In this document: positions 51,918 to 59,934 of the stretch, piece by piece | Layout of the letters: every line of letters begins with the position of its first letter | How positions within the stretch are numbered: position 1 is the first letter of the stretch | From: Pseudanabaena sp. PCC 6802 | GTDB lineage: Bacteria > Cyanobacteriota > Cyanobacteriia > Pseudanabaenales > Pseudanabaenaceae | DNA: 64,000 nucleotides | Direction: 5' to 3' | Assembly: GCF_000332175.1 (NCBI RefSeq) | Contig: NZ_KB235914.1 | Span: 3,902,868-3,966,867 of the forward strand | The notes under the pieces: model-generated | The model's database searches: none | Told to the model about the DNA's origin: nothing | What the model saw: the letters and a program-made list of their open reading frames with translations, nothing else | Translations under genes and position numbers: made by a program

Positions 51918-52237
51918 ATGAGCGAACCTACCAACCAGGACATCAAAGATTTAATTCTTGCCTTAGACAAGCAGATAGATAACCTCGACCAAAAAGTCGA
52001 GGTACAGCTTGTTGAAATCAAAGGTGAAATCAAGCGTATTGAAGAAAAACTTGAAGCAAAGATTGAAGGTGTTGAAGCAAAGATTGAAGGCCTTAAGAAT
52101 ACACTAGAAGCAAAGCTTGATGGTCTTGATAAACGACTAGGCAATGAGGAAATTATCAGTCGCGGTGCGCATTTACTGTCGCGATCGTAGGTGCGCTAGC
52201 AGGTATGGTCAAATATTTGTTTTTCTCTAAGATTTGA
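51918..52237 (+). pseudogene. Short coiled-coil protein with frameshifted C-terminal membrane helix
   Basis: The intact frame encodes 90 aa: residues 1-80 form heptads (LDKQIDNLDQKVEVQLVEIK, then KIEGVEAKIEGL repeated), and the end HLLSRS is shifted. In another frame the continuation after SRGA reads FTVAIVGALAGMVKYLFFSK, a membrane helix, ending at TGA 52235-52237. Removing the dinucleotide CA at 52170-52171 joins both parts into a 105-aa tail-anchored coiled-coil protein, a layout common among small cyanobacterial proteins. This could be a true mutation, a phase-variable site, or a sequencing error. Function unknown. Confidence 0.6.
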
Positions 52238-52256
52238 GCGCTAACACAGATATACG

Positions 52257-52362
52257 TATAGCCGTAGACAGATCTGTTATGACAGGGGGTGTGGGGGCAC
52301 AGCCCCCACGCAGGGGTAGAACCCCTGCACCCCGTCCTAAGCCTAGTGGCTACAGCTATAGG
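52257..52362. repeat. Dispersed palindromic repeat, family B (copy 3)
   Basis: GTATAGCCGTAGACAGATCT, gttatgacagggggtgtggg, ggcacagcccccacgcaggg, gtagaacccctgcaccccgt, cctaagcctagtggctacag, ctata. This is the inverted counterpart of 42025-42128, with few changes. It lies in the 329-bp gap before the EthD gene, which otherwise shows no gene. Confidence 0.85.
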
Positions 52363-52566
52363 TATATGTTTGGCATCCTGCAAATCTTCACAAGATCTTA
52401 AGCTGAACGATCGCGCAGACTAGGTACATTCATAATAATTCTGTATTTTTGCCATAGCGTCCCTAAAATCATGACATTTTTGGCGAGGTGCAATTGCGCC
52501 TTTAGGGGAGTGGGGGTAAATTGCCAGAACTTTGGATAAATCTAGCCTGGAATAAAGAGGGAAATT

Positions 52567-53484
52567 GTGAGAAAAGACGATTTTTCAGCACGAGACGCAG
52601 AGGGTAAGGTTGTCTTCTATGTACCTCTATGGAAGCGGAAGGGGATAAGCCAGGAGCTATTTGATGACTACTGGAGAAACGTACACGGGCCAGTCTGTGC
52701 CAGACTGCCAGGACAATATCAATACTGGCAATTCCATGTTGACCATAACGATGGGGGGATATGGCCGACCATTGATGGGATTCAGTACAGTTGCGATCCC
52801 GAGGATCAATTTGATGGCATTGCCGAATTAACCTTTAAGTCCGTTGAAGATCGCAACACCTGGTTTAAAGCCGCAGCGATTCTGATGGATGACGAGCACA
52901 ATATCTTCAGCAAAGCGATCGGCTACAACACCAGCATTGGGAACTCTAAAACCTTTGTCGATGGAGTGCCGATCGGCGATCCCAACGATCGCGCCGACTA
53001 CGAGTTGGTAAGGCTGTTTGTCCTGCTCAAAAAACAAAATGACATCAGCGTGGAAGCATTCCGCAGCTATTTGTTCGATAAATTTGCTCCCACAGTGGGG
53101 CAAGATCGAAACTTGCTCAAGCTGCGCGTGCATCAATTTGAGGAGGTGGATAATTCCCGTCCTCCTGCGGCTGGTGTCGATCACGGTGAAGCTCCCGAGA
53201 AGAACTATCAAGGGGCGCTTGAGGTGGCCTTTAGCGATCGCCTGCACATGGAGAGATTTTTTGCCTCATCGGAATATCAATCGACGATTGCGGATCAACC
53301 TCGGTACATTAAGCAGCTTTGCACGTTCCCCTGTCGTGCTACCTACACGTTTGTCTATGACGGCAAGATGACCTTAGCCGGTCAGCGCAGCTCGACTGTC
53401 GCGCAGCTAATAACGAGCATTGGGGCTGTGAATCAGCTCCAGGATGATATCTCGCAATTGATGTTATATCAAAAACTGTCCTGA
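52567..53484 (+). CDS. Tandem EthD-domain protein
   Basis: A 305-aa protein with two EthD-like (dimeric alpha-beta barrel) halves. The first (about 15-110) has FYVPLWKRKGISQELFDDYW, RNVHGPVCARLPGQYQYWQF and a central ITELTFKSVEDRNTWFKAAA-like strand/helix. The second (about 140-260) has YELVRLFVLLKKQNDISVEA, FRSYLFDKFAPTVG and ALEVAFSDRLHMERFFASSE. EthD domains serve in ether degradation clusters and in polyketide tailoring/cyclisation enzymes. The GTG start at 52567 is preceded by GAGGGAAATT. It opens a plus-strand accessory cluster; the next gene encodes a two-domain carboxymuconolactone-decarboxylase-like protein. Confidence 0.75.
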   Translation: MRKDDFSARDAEGKVVFYVPLWKRKGISQELFDDYWRNVHGPVCARLPGQYQYWQFHVDHNDGGIWPTIDGIQYSCDPEDQFDGIAELTFKSVEDRNTWFKAAAILMDDEHNIFSKAIGYNTSIGNSKTFVDGVPIGDPNDRADYELVRLFVLLKKQNDISVEAFRSYLFDKFAPTVGQDRNLLKLRVHQFEEVDNSRPPAAGVDHGEAPEKNYQGALEVAFSDRLHMERFFASSEYQSTIADQPRYIKQLCTFPCRATYTFVYDGKMTLAGQRSSTVAQLITSIGAVNQLQDDISQLMLYQKLS

Positions 53485-53546
53485 GCGCGTCAAAGCAGCA
53501 CTTAGAACGGATGTAGACAAAATATCTAGCCTTTAGAGGAGATGTA

Positions 53547-54257
53547 ATGGCTTACAAAAATGCGGTTTTAGATGATGAGGATTTGAAGGCTGCTTTAATG
53601 GGCATCAATCCTAAGTTTGGTGACTTTTGTATCCGTGCTGCGGGAGAAGCTTGGGGGCTGCCTCTAATTTCTCAGAAGACAAAAGCCCTGATTACGATCG
53701 CAATTGATGTAGTTAACCAGGATCAAGTCGGTACGGGGAATCCATTTGGCGCTCATGTCACTATGGCGATCAAGCAGGGTGCAACCCGCGACGAGGTAGA
53801 AGAAGTTCTATTGTTTGCCTGCATCTACGCAGGCTTTAATAAGGCCGCAGGCTGTTTCGGCACCTTAAACGATATCCTCGGCCCTTCAACTGAAAAGCTA
53901 GAACACGGCATTATCTATAACAAAAATGCCTTGAGCGATACTGGTTTAAAAGAAAGCTTGGCGGAACTTCATCCCCAGTTTGGCGATCTATTTTACCGAC
54001 TGGCTTCCGAAGCTTGGGGGCTGCCGATTATTAGCATTAAAGATAAGGCATTTTTAGCGATCGCCATTGATATCGCCAACCAGGATAAATCATCTGGAGT
54101 TGTCGATCCCTTTGTGAAGCACACTGAAATTGCGGCCAGGCATGGAGCCACCCGCGCCGAAATTGAAGAGCTAATCACCTTTACCTGCGTCTATACAGGC
54201 TTCAACAAGGGAGTCAGTTTCTTTGCTGCCCTCCAGGGGATTCCCAACTTAGTATGA
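53547..54257 (+). CDS. Tandem carboxymuconolactone decarboxylase-like protein
   Basis: A 236-aa protein made of two similar CMD/AhpD-family domains. Each has the pattern F-G-D-(F/L)-x-x-R-x-A-x-E-A-W-G-L-P: residues about 25-40 and 142-157, then KTKALITIAIDVVNQDQ versus KDKAFLAIAIDIANQDK, and the VEEVLLFACIYAGFNKAAGC versus IEELITFTCVYTGFNKGVSF ends. The CxxC of peroxidase-type AhpD is absent: only single Cys residues are seen. A strong ribosome binding site AGAGGAG precedes ATG 53547. It could act on aromatic lactones, or as a reductase-like partner of the EthD protein. Substrate unknown. Confidence 0.85.
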   Translation: MAYKNAVLDDEDLKAALMGINPKFGDFCIRAAGEAWGLPLISQKTKALITIAIDVVNQDQVGTGNPFGAHVTMAIKQGATRDEVEEVLLFACIYAGFNKAAGCFGTLNDILGPSTEKLEHGIIYNKNALSDTGLKESLAELHPQFGDLFYRLASEAWGLPIISIKDKAFLAIAIDIANQDKSSGVVDPFVKHTEIAARHGATRAEIEELITFTCVYTGFNKGVSFFAALQGIPNLV

Positions 54258-54337
54258 GTTTGCTAGACGCTTGTCATGCCCAAACAAGCACCCACAATCT
54301 AATCTCCCAACTATAAACTTAGAGAAGGAAAAGCGCT

Positions 54338-55522
54338 GTGAAGCACCTATGGCAACCGCCAAAACTGCGCGTTAGCGAGGAGGATGGTGAAGAGAGACAT
54401 GCAACGTGGCTGGAGTTATTCTACGATCTAGTGTTTGTCGTGGTTATAGCTCAGCTCGCCCACCATCTCAAAGATCATCCTTCTGCGGCTGGGTTCACTG
54501 AGTTTGCCGTTGTGTTCGTACCCGTCTGGTGGTCTTGGGTAGGTACGACTTTTTACGCAACTCGCTTCGACACGGATGATACGCTGCATCGCGTGCTTAC
54601 TGTGATCCAAATGTCGGCGATCGCCGCGATGGCAGTAAATATTCATAAGGGAATGGATTATGCCTCAGTTGGATTTGCGCTGTCGTACGTAATCGTGCGA
54701 GGCATTCTGGTGATTCAGTACCTGGTGGCGGGGCAGCATATTGCGATCGCGCGACCGTTAACCAATAGATATGCTAAGGGATTCGGTCTGGCTGCCGCAA
54801 TCTGGGCGCTATCAACGCTTGTATCGATTCCGTGGCGTTTTGGCATGTGGTGCCTGGGTATGGTCATAGACTTTGCCACTCCCATCGGGGCTGGCAAACT
54901 GCACGGTCAGATTGCCCCCCACGCTTCCCATCTACCGGAGAGATTCGGACTATTTACGCTGATCGTCCTGGGGGAATCAATCGTTGCCGTGGTAGGCGGT
55001 CTGGCTGCCCAAAAGTGGGAATTTGCTGCCATTGTCGCGGGCGTACTGGGACTTTGCATTGCAGCTAGCGTATGGTGGGTCTACTTCGACAATCTAGACG
55101 GTTCGGCAATCCGATCGGCTCGTTTAGGGCAGGTGGGAACGTATCAAATATGGCTATATGCCCATTTGCCCCTAGTCGCCAGTTTGACAGCAATGGGGGT
55201 AGGGATGCAAAAGCTACTGTCTGGTAATATGTCAGCGGCATTACCAGATGAGAACCGCTGGCTTCTCTGTTTGGCACTAGCAATTTGCTACGCTGCTTTG
55301 GGGTTTATCCACTTGAGTACCGATGCTGGAAGCCTGCGTCGCAGTCAGACTCAGGCGCTGGAGAGATTCAGCGCGGCAATTCTATTATCGTTAATCGCCT
55401 GGTTGGGATGGAATCTCTCACCTCTAACCTTAATGTTCCTTCTAGCCGCTATTTGTATTTCGCAAGTCGTGCTAGCTCACTTTGGCATGCATCATATCAA
55501 ACCGGAAGAAATCGGTGAGTAG
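54338..55522 (+). CDS. Low temperature requirement A (LtrA) family membrane protein
   Basis: A 394-aa membrane protein of the LtrA family with about 10-11 hydrophobic helices. The N-terminal signature HATWLELFYDLVFVVVIAQL (about 21-40) and the mid-protein HLPERFGLFTLIVLGESIVA (about 198-217) identify it. LtrA was found as a factor for growth of Listeria at low temperature; the molecular function is not known. GTG 54338 is preceded by AGAAGGAA. It is the third gene of the cluster; the next gap (261 nt) holds G/C-rich repeat fragments. Confidence 0.88.
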   Translation: MKHLWQPPKLRVSEEDGEERHATWLELFYDLVFVVVIAQLAHHLKDHPSAAGFTEFAVVFVPVWWSWVGTTFYATRFDTDDTLHRVLTVIQMSAIAAMAVNIHKGMDYASVGFALSYVIVRGILVIQYLVAGQHIAIARPLTNRYAKGFGLAAAIWALSTLVSIPWRFGMWCLGMVIDFATPIGAGKLHGQIAPHASHLPERFGLFTLIVLGESIVAVVGGLAAQKWEFAAIVAGVLGLCIAASVWWVYFDNLDGSAIRSARLGQVGTYQIWLYAHLPLVASLTAMGVGMQKLLSGNMSAALPDENRWLLCLALAICYAALGFIHLSTDAGSLRRSQTQALERFSAAILLSLIAWLGWNLSPLTLMFLLAAICISQVVLAHFGMHHIKPEEIGE

Positions 55523-55659
55523 GTAGTCGTTAGTGACTAAATCCAGTGTTTTTTATTAAGGAAGGGTAAAGTTCCATGCCTGTTGACTATATTAATAACT
55601 GATGTTACGCGGAATCCTCATCTCTTTTAAACTGCACGCACCTTTACACATAAGGGTCG

Positions 55660-55735
55660 CAGGGGCACAGCCCCCGCCCTGGTTTTGTTCCCCTCTCCCT
55701 CAGGGAGAGGGGTTAGGGGTGAGGGTTTCAGGATC
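55660..55735. repeat. Repeat fragments in the LtrA/NTF2-like gap
   Basis: GGTCGCAGGGGCACAGCCCC and cgccctgg resemble the centre of family B, and ctctccctcagggagagggg with ttaggggtgagggttt is a short palindrome of a type widespread in cyanobacteria. Non-coding. Confidence 0.5.
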
Positions 55736-55783
55736 TTCCGCGCAAGGTGAGCTAATAATTTCGTAAATTAAGGAGATTGGGAA

Positions 55784-56350
55784 ATGAAAAAAAGAACTAA
55801 CTACTATAAAGACCTGGCGGCTGACTACTCTAAACCTGGTCTTGTCTCTGATGACATGAAGAAAAAACTACTTGAGGATGCGGCAAAATTTATCGCGCTC
55901 AAGGAAGCAACTTTGCCTCAAATTGGTCCAGACTATACCCCCGAACAGATTGAGAAGGAAAATAAGGAATGGTGGCCGACTCACTGCGAGGCGCTCAGGC
56001 AGGGTAGAGGCGACCTCCTGACAGGGGAATACAGAGAGGATCTCGTCTATTTTTGTCAGGATGGCCCCTATTATGGCTTGAACGAGCAAAAAGAGCGTGA
56101 AAAACATTGGTGGGCGCTGATTGCCCAGCCCAACGTAACGATGTGTTGGCCGATCGTGATGTTTTGGTCGGAGTTCGTGCATTTTGAGTGGCATTGTATG
56201 GATGACGAAACGAATGAGGCGATCGCGAAGGGAACGGTGTCTTGGGTGCGTCGAGGGCATCGTGGCGCTTGTTACTACAAGAGCGAGCAACTGACTTTCT
56301 ATCGCGATGTCTTTGCTGAGCCAGAGTTACTGACATTGATTACTACATAG
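55784..56350 (+). CDS. NTF2-like/SnoaL-type protein
   Basis: A 188-aa soluble protein. The second half fits an NTF2-like cone fold: RGDLLTGEYREDLVYFCQDG (helix then strands), GPYYGLNEQKEREKHWWALI, then the long antiparallel strands VTMCWPIVMFWSEFVHFEWH, AIAKGTVSWVRRG and YKSEQLTFYRDVF. SnoaL-like members are cyclases, isomerases or hydroxylation enzymes in polyketide and steroid metabolism; catalytic residues cannot be assigned. AAGGAG precedes ATG 55784. It is the fourth gene of the plus-strand cluster. Confidence 0.6.
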   Translation: MKKRTNYYKDLAADYSKPGLVSDDMKKKLLEDAAKFIALKEATLPQIGPDYTPEQIEKENKEWWPTHCEALRQGRGDLLTGEYREDLVYFCQDGPYYGLNEQKEREKHWWALIAQPNVTMCWPIVMFWSEFVHFEWHCMDDETNEAIAKGTVSWVRRGHRGACYYKSEQLTFYRDVFAEPELLTLITT

Positions 56351-56396
56351 GAAAGGAAATACCGATCGATTTCCCTGTGGTTGGCACCATTGTTTG

Positions 56397-56447
56397 AGGG
56401 CAGGCACAGGAGCACTGCCCCCTGCGATTATCGGTATATTCTTGTAT
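56397..56447. repeat. Dispersed repeat, family C (short relative)
   Basis: AGGGCAGGCACAGGAGCACT, gccccctgcgattatcggta, tattcttgta. Similar to 19761-19813 and to the right halves of the copies at 11208 and 37377. It lies between the NTF2-like and DJ-1/PfpI genes. Confidence 0.6.
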
Positions 56448-56514
56448 AGAAACCCTTCAAAAAGTCTCGGTTAACATCAGTCAATAATACTTATTTGGGA
56501 ACGGGAGAGCCTGT

Positions 56515-57126
56515 ATGACTGCATCTAAAGGAAAGATCGGTGTAATTATTGAGGATCACTTCGATCAAACAGAATTCAAAATGTTCAATGACTATTTCCC
56601 AAAACAGGGATATGAAGTTGAATATATTTCTCATCTGTGGGGACAACCAGAACTGCATTTCGGCGCTAACCCCGATGATGGTGACTATGTCAATGTGGAA
56701 AAAGTCACGGTTACCAAAGAAATTAATGATGTCAATCCCGACGACTATAAAGGATTTATCTGTATTGGTGCCTATGCAATGGATCGGCTGCGCTATCAGA
56801 CCAATCTCAAAAAAGGACAAAAGAATCAAGCTCCTGCCGTGGCATTCCTCAGAAAGGTGATTGACAATCAAAATCTCAGACTTGGTACTATTTGTCATAG
56901 TCTGTGGCTATTCTGTGCTGATTCAGATTTGATTAAGGGACGGAAAGTGACTTGCGCCCACAATATTGTGTGTGATGTCGAGAATGCTGGTGCGGAGGTA
57001 ATCTACGATGGTGATGCTACGGCTAATTTGGTGATTGACGGCAACCTTGTATCAGCGAAGCATCCAGGTGTAACTCAGGAATTCATGGAAGCTTACATTA
57101 AAGAGATTGAATCTATAGGTAATTAA
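56515..57126 (+). CDS. DJ-1/PfpI family protein
   Basis: A 203-aa protein of the DJ-1/PfpI superfamily (class I glutamine amidotransferase-like fold). KIGVIIEDHFDQTEFKMFND (about 6-25) includes the acidic residue before the nucleophile elbow in sequence order; the elbow itself is LGTICHSLWLF (about 122-132) with Cys and His in ICHS, where ICHG is usual. GRKVTCAHNIVCDVENAGAE (about 141-160) and SAKHPGVTQEFMEAYIKEIE close the domain. Members act as glyoxalases, chaperones, hydratases or proteases. ATG 56515 is chosen; GGGAGAG lies 9 nt upstream. Fifth gene of the cluster. Confidence 0.85.
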   Translation: MTASKGKIGVIIEDHFDQTEFKMFNDYFPKQGYEVEYISHLWGQPELHFGANPDDGDYVNVEKVTVTKEINDVNPDDYKGFICIGAYAMDRLRYQTNLKKGQKNQAPAVAFLRKVIDNQNLRLGTICHSLWLFCADSDLIKGRKVTCAHNIVCDVENAGAEVIYDGDATANLVIDGNLVSAKHPGVTQEFMEAYIKEIESIGN

Positions 57127-57216
57127 TTAGCCATCAGCTATTAGCTATCAACTGACAGCTAACTGCTAAAAGCCAATTTTTAATTCGCATGATTCTCCCA
57201 AATTAAGTTTAAGGAA

Positions 57217-58161
57217 GTGAATATGGGAAGTATAAAGAGAGCATTTTGGTCGTTATTTCTGGCGATCGCCCTTGTGGCTGGGTTAGGGTTCTTTACCATA
57301 CCCGAGCAAGCTATGGCCGATGATCGCGCGATCGCACCGATTATACCTGATCGACAAGGTATCTACGTGGCACAGGCGTTGCAAGCAGGAGAGCGCCTGG
57401 TCAAGGGAGAAGAGAAAAAAATCGGGGACGGCACCGTTCGTACCTGGGTGAAATTAGGCAAAGATAATAAACCTGTCAGTATTGGAGTCACCATGACAGA
57501 AGGTGGATTGTACGGTCTGCCAGACGATCCCGATACCGGCAGGGAAAAAGGCCAAGAAGCAACAAAGCTTCAACTACTCGATCGAATCGGTCATTACACT
57601 TTCGAGAACGAGCTGATGTTTCCAAAAGAAGCTGCTCCATTCATTCATATGGGATACAACTGGAATCCCTACGGTCACTGGCCGCAGGCAGTTTTTACAG
57701 AACCCCACTATGATGTCCATTTCTATATGGAAACGCCAAAATATCGGTATGAGATTGCTAAGGCTAACTATAAGGATGTCTTGAAGGGACATAAAAAGCT
57801 ACCCCCTGAGTTTGTGCCCAAAGGGTACGATATTGCCTACGGTACTTTAGAACCGCGTATGGGTATCCACTGGGCAAACTTTAGCTCGCCGGAATTAAAC
57901 CCTGGTAAGTTCAATAAGATTTTCCTGTTTGGTTCCTTCGATGGCAAAATGCTGTTTTGGGAACCGATGATTACGCGGAGGTTTTTGCTGGAAAAGCCAA
58001 CCAATTACTCTGAGGCTATTTCTCAACCAGCAGCATATCCGAAGGGCGGCTACTATCCGATGTCCTATAGCGTTAAGTACGACAGCGATCGCAAAGAATT
58101 TGATATCTCTCTCGACGATCTAGTTTACAGAGAAGGTACAGAGGTGGCCGCAGCTCGATAG
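57217..58161 (+). CDS. Exported protein with a DUF5602/TTHB210-like pattern
   Basis: A 314-aa protein with a signal peptide (about 6-33, ending PEQAMAD). The mature domain starts GDGTVRTWVKLGKDNKPVSI and GVTMTEGGLYGLPDDP, followed by HMGYNWNPYGHWPQAVFTEP, HYDVHFYMETPKYRYE and GIHWANFSSPELNP. The His-rich H-x-P...H-x-D-x-H-F-Y cluster (about 168-172 region) looks like a metal or catalytic site. I recall a similar pattern from DUF5602/TTHB210-like proteins, but this is uncertain. AAGGAAG precedes ATG 57217. It is the sixth gene of the cluster and the only one with an export signal. Confidence 0.6.
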   Translation: MNMGSIKRAFWSLFLAIALVAGLGFFTIPEQAMADDRAIAPIIPDRQGIYVAQALQAGERLVKGEEKKIGDGTVRTWVKLGKDNKPVSIGVTMTEGGLYGLPDDPDTGREKGQEATKLQLLDRIGHYTFENELMFPKEAAPFIHMGYNWNPYGHWPQAVFTEPHYDVHFYMETPKYRYEIAKANYKDVLKGHKKLPPEFVPKGYDIAYGTLEPRMGIHWANFSSPELNPGKFNKIFLFGSFDGKMLFWEPMITRRFLLEKPTNYSEAISQPAAYPKGGYYPMSYSVKYDSDRKEFDISLDDLVYREGTEVAAAR

Positions 58162-58295
58162 ATCGGGTTCCTAATCTGAAAACGCGAGATTTTGCCCCCT
58201 AACTCCTAAATTGGGATAAGCTATACGGCACCCAAATGCATAGGATCTAGGGGGAGCCGATTCCAAATCCTGGGTTGCCAACTCCCTTTTACTTG

Positions 58296-58352
58296 AAGTC
58301 CGCCTGCGCGGACTTTGTTTGTGTAGCGGCAACTTCCAGTCGCCAGGCAATC
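58296..58352. repeat. Dispersed hairpin repeat AAGTCCGC/GCGGACTT
   Basis: AAGTCCGC (58296-58303) and GCGGACTT (58308-58315) form a short-loop hairpin, followed by tgtttgtgtagcggcaactt and ccagtcgccaggcaatct. A diverged copy of the second part lies at 9563-9597. Possibly also stops transcription of the accessory cluster. Confidence 0.65.
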
Positions 58353-58426
58353 TTAGGTGGTTAATCAATAAAGATACTCTAGCAGTTTCCCCCGATCGCA
58401 ATTTATCCCGAACTGAGGAATTCTTT

Positions 58427-58945
58427 ATGAATCCAGTTATTGAAACAGAGCGCATGATTCTTTCTCCTGTATCTGCAAGCGATGCCAGCGAACTTCATCG
58501 AATATGGATACAACCTGCCGTCCGTAAATATCTATGCGACGATCTAATTTGGCCGCTGAATCAAATACAAAGTACGGTCGAACAAAGCGCGATCGCCTTC
58601 CAGGAAGGTCGCTATGGCATGTGGATTGCCAGGTTAAAAAGTCAGGAAGCCATGGTAGGTTTTACCGGGTTTTGGCCGTTTTTCGATCCCCCTGACATTC
58701 AGTTAATCTATGGTTTGGCAAGCGCGAATTGGGGTAAAGGCTTAGCAACAGAAATGGGGCAAGCCATGCTAGACTATGGCTTTCAAACCTATGGCTTTGC
58801 GAGAATCCGCGCCAGTTGCAACGTGCCGAATACGGCATCGATCGCCGTGATGGAACGTCTAGGAATGACATTTCTAAAACAAGAAGCGATCGACGGGCAA
58901 GAAATTATTTTCTATGAGGCGCAAAAGACCGCCTCTGCGAAGTAG
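58427..58945 (+). CDS. GNAT family N-acetyltransferase
   Basis: A 172-aa acetyltransferase of the RimJ/RimL-like GNAT group. NPVIETERMILSPVSASDAS (2-21), LIYGLASANWGKGLATEMGQ (acetyl-CoA loop, WGKGLATE) and RASCNVPNTASIAVMERLGM with FLKQEA at the end are typical. ATG 58427, with GAGGAA 6 nt upstream, is the start; the frame is open further upstream but lies in repeat sequence. The acceptor substrate is unknown. Confidence 0.9.
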   Translation: MNPVIETERMILSPVSASDASELHRIWIQPAVRKYLCDDLIWPLNQIQSTVEQSAIAFQEGRYGMWIARLKSQEAMVGFTGFWPFFDPPDIQLIYGLASANWGKGLATEMGQAMLDYGFQTYGFARIRASCNVPNTASIAVMERLGMTFLKQEAIDGQEIIFYEAQKTASAK

Positions 58946-59026
58946 ATTGGTAGCAGGCGAAACCAGGGTGCGATCGCACGATCTACTACACTATGTGGGT
59001 AGTAATTTTTAATTCTTAAACTTGAG

Positions 59027-59863
59027 ATGGGTCAAGCAATTCGGTTAGTAGTCCTGGATATCGACGGTACGATCAACGGTGACTCCAATCAGGTCAGAGA
59101 ACCAGTCAAGCAGGCGATCCTCGCTGCTCAAGCAAAAGGCGTGAAGGTCGCGATCGCCACTGGACGCATGTATCGTTCCGCCCTGCGATTTCATGGCGAT
59201 ATCAGGTCAAATGCACCGCTGATTTCCTACCAAGGCGCGCTGATTAAAGATCCGCAAACCGAAGAGTTAGTCGGCCACTGGCCAGTAGATCTAGAATATG
59301 CCCTGTCTCTCATCGATGATTTTGCCGAATACGCTGATACGGGCAAGCTATCCGTTCATCTCTACATTAACGACGAACTGTACGTACGCCAAATTACTGC
59401 CCAAACAATGGCTTACGCCCAGCGTTCCAATGTTGAAGCGATTCCAGTAGGAGATCTGCGGCAGTTTCTGATAGAGCAAGCACCTGCAAATCCCCCCACT
59501 AAAGTACTCGCCCTCAGCGACGATCCCGACTTAATTACCATGCTATTGATCTCGCTCAAACAGCGCTATACACCAGGACAACTCTACCTGACCAAATCAG
59601 TCGCCACCTTCTTTGAAGCCACCAACCCGATCGCGAATAAAGGCACGGCAGTAAAGCATTTAGCCGAAAACATTCTCGGCCTCGATCGCGACGAAGTCAT
59701 GGCCGTAGGCGATAACTTTAACGACCTGGAAATGATCGAGTATGCAGGCATTGGGGTAGCAATGGGTAACGCCCCTCAAGGTTTAAAGGAGCGGTCGGAT
59801 TGGGTGGCACCGGATGTCGATGCCGATGGTGCGGCAGCGGCGATCGCCAGGTTTGTCCTGTAG
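59027..59863 (+). CDS. Cof-type HAD-IIB phosphatase
   Basis: A 278-aa haloacid-dehalogenase hydrolase of subclass IIB. Motif I DIDGT carries nucleophile D11 and D13; motif II VAIATGRMYR; motif III Lys in ANKGTAVKHLAE; motif IV AVGDNFNDLEMIEYAG. The C2B cap lies between motifs II and III (about 85-190). Substrates of this group are sugar phosphates, flavin precursors or pyridoxal phosphate. The start ATG follows AACTTGAG weakly. Single gene. Confidence 0.92.
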   Translation: MGQAIRLVVLDIDGTINGDSNQVREPVKQAILAAQAKGVKVAIATGRMYRSALRFHGDIRSNAPLISYQGALIKDPQTEELVGHWPVDLEYALSLIDDFAEYADTGKLSVHLYINDELYVRQITAQTMAYAQRSNVEAIPVGDLRQFLIEQAPANPPTKVLALSDDPDLITMLLISLKQRYTPGQLYLTKSVATFFEATNPIANKGTAVKHLAENILGLDRDEVMAVGDNFNDLEMIEYAGIGVAMGNAPQGLKERSDWVAPDVDADGAAAAIARFVL

Positions 59864-59869
59864 GGATAT

Positions 59870-59930
59870 ATAGCGGTTTTCAGATCGAAAAGAGTAGGGA
59901 GTTTGGGAGCGTTTTGTTGTGTTTGGGCAA
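59870..59930. repeat. Truncated family A repeat fused to a family C end
   Basis: TATAGCGGTTTTCAGATCGA and aaagagtagggagtttggga, gcg resemble the left part of family A; the rest is lost and gggcaatctcctaaat, the usual end of family C, follows directly. It separates the convergent HAD and SWIM genes. Confidence 0.6.
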
Positions 59931-59934
59931 TCTC

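Noticed and set aside
52156-52383. 75-codon minus-strand frame
   Set aside because: It lies in family B repeat sequence.
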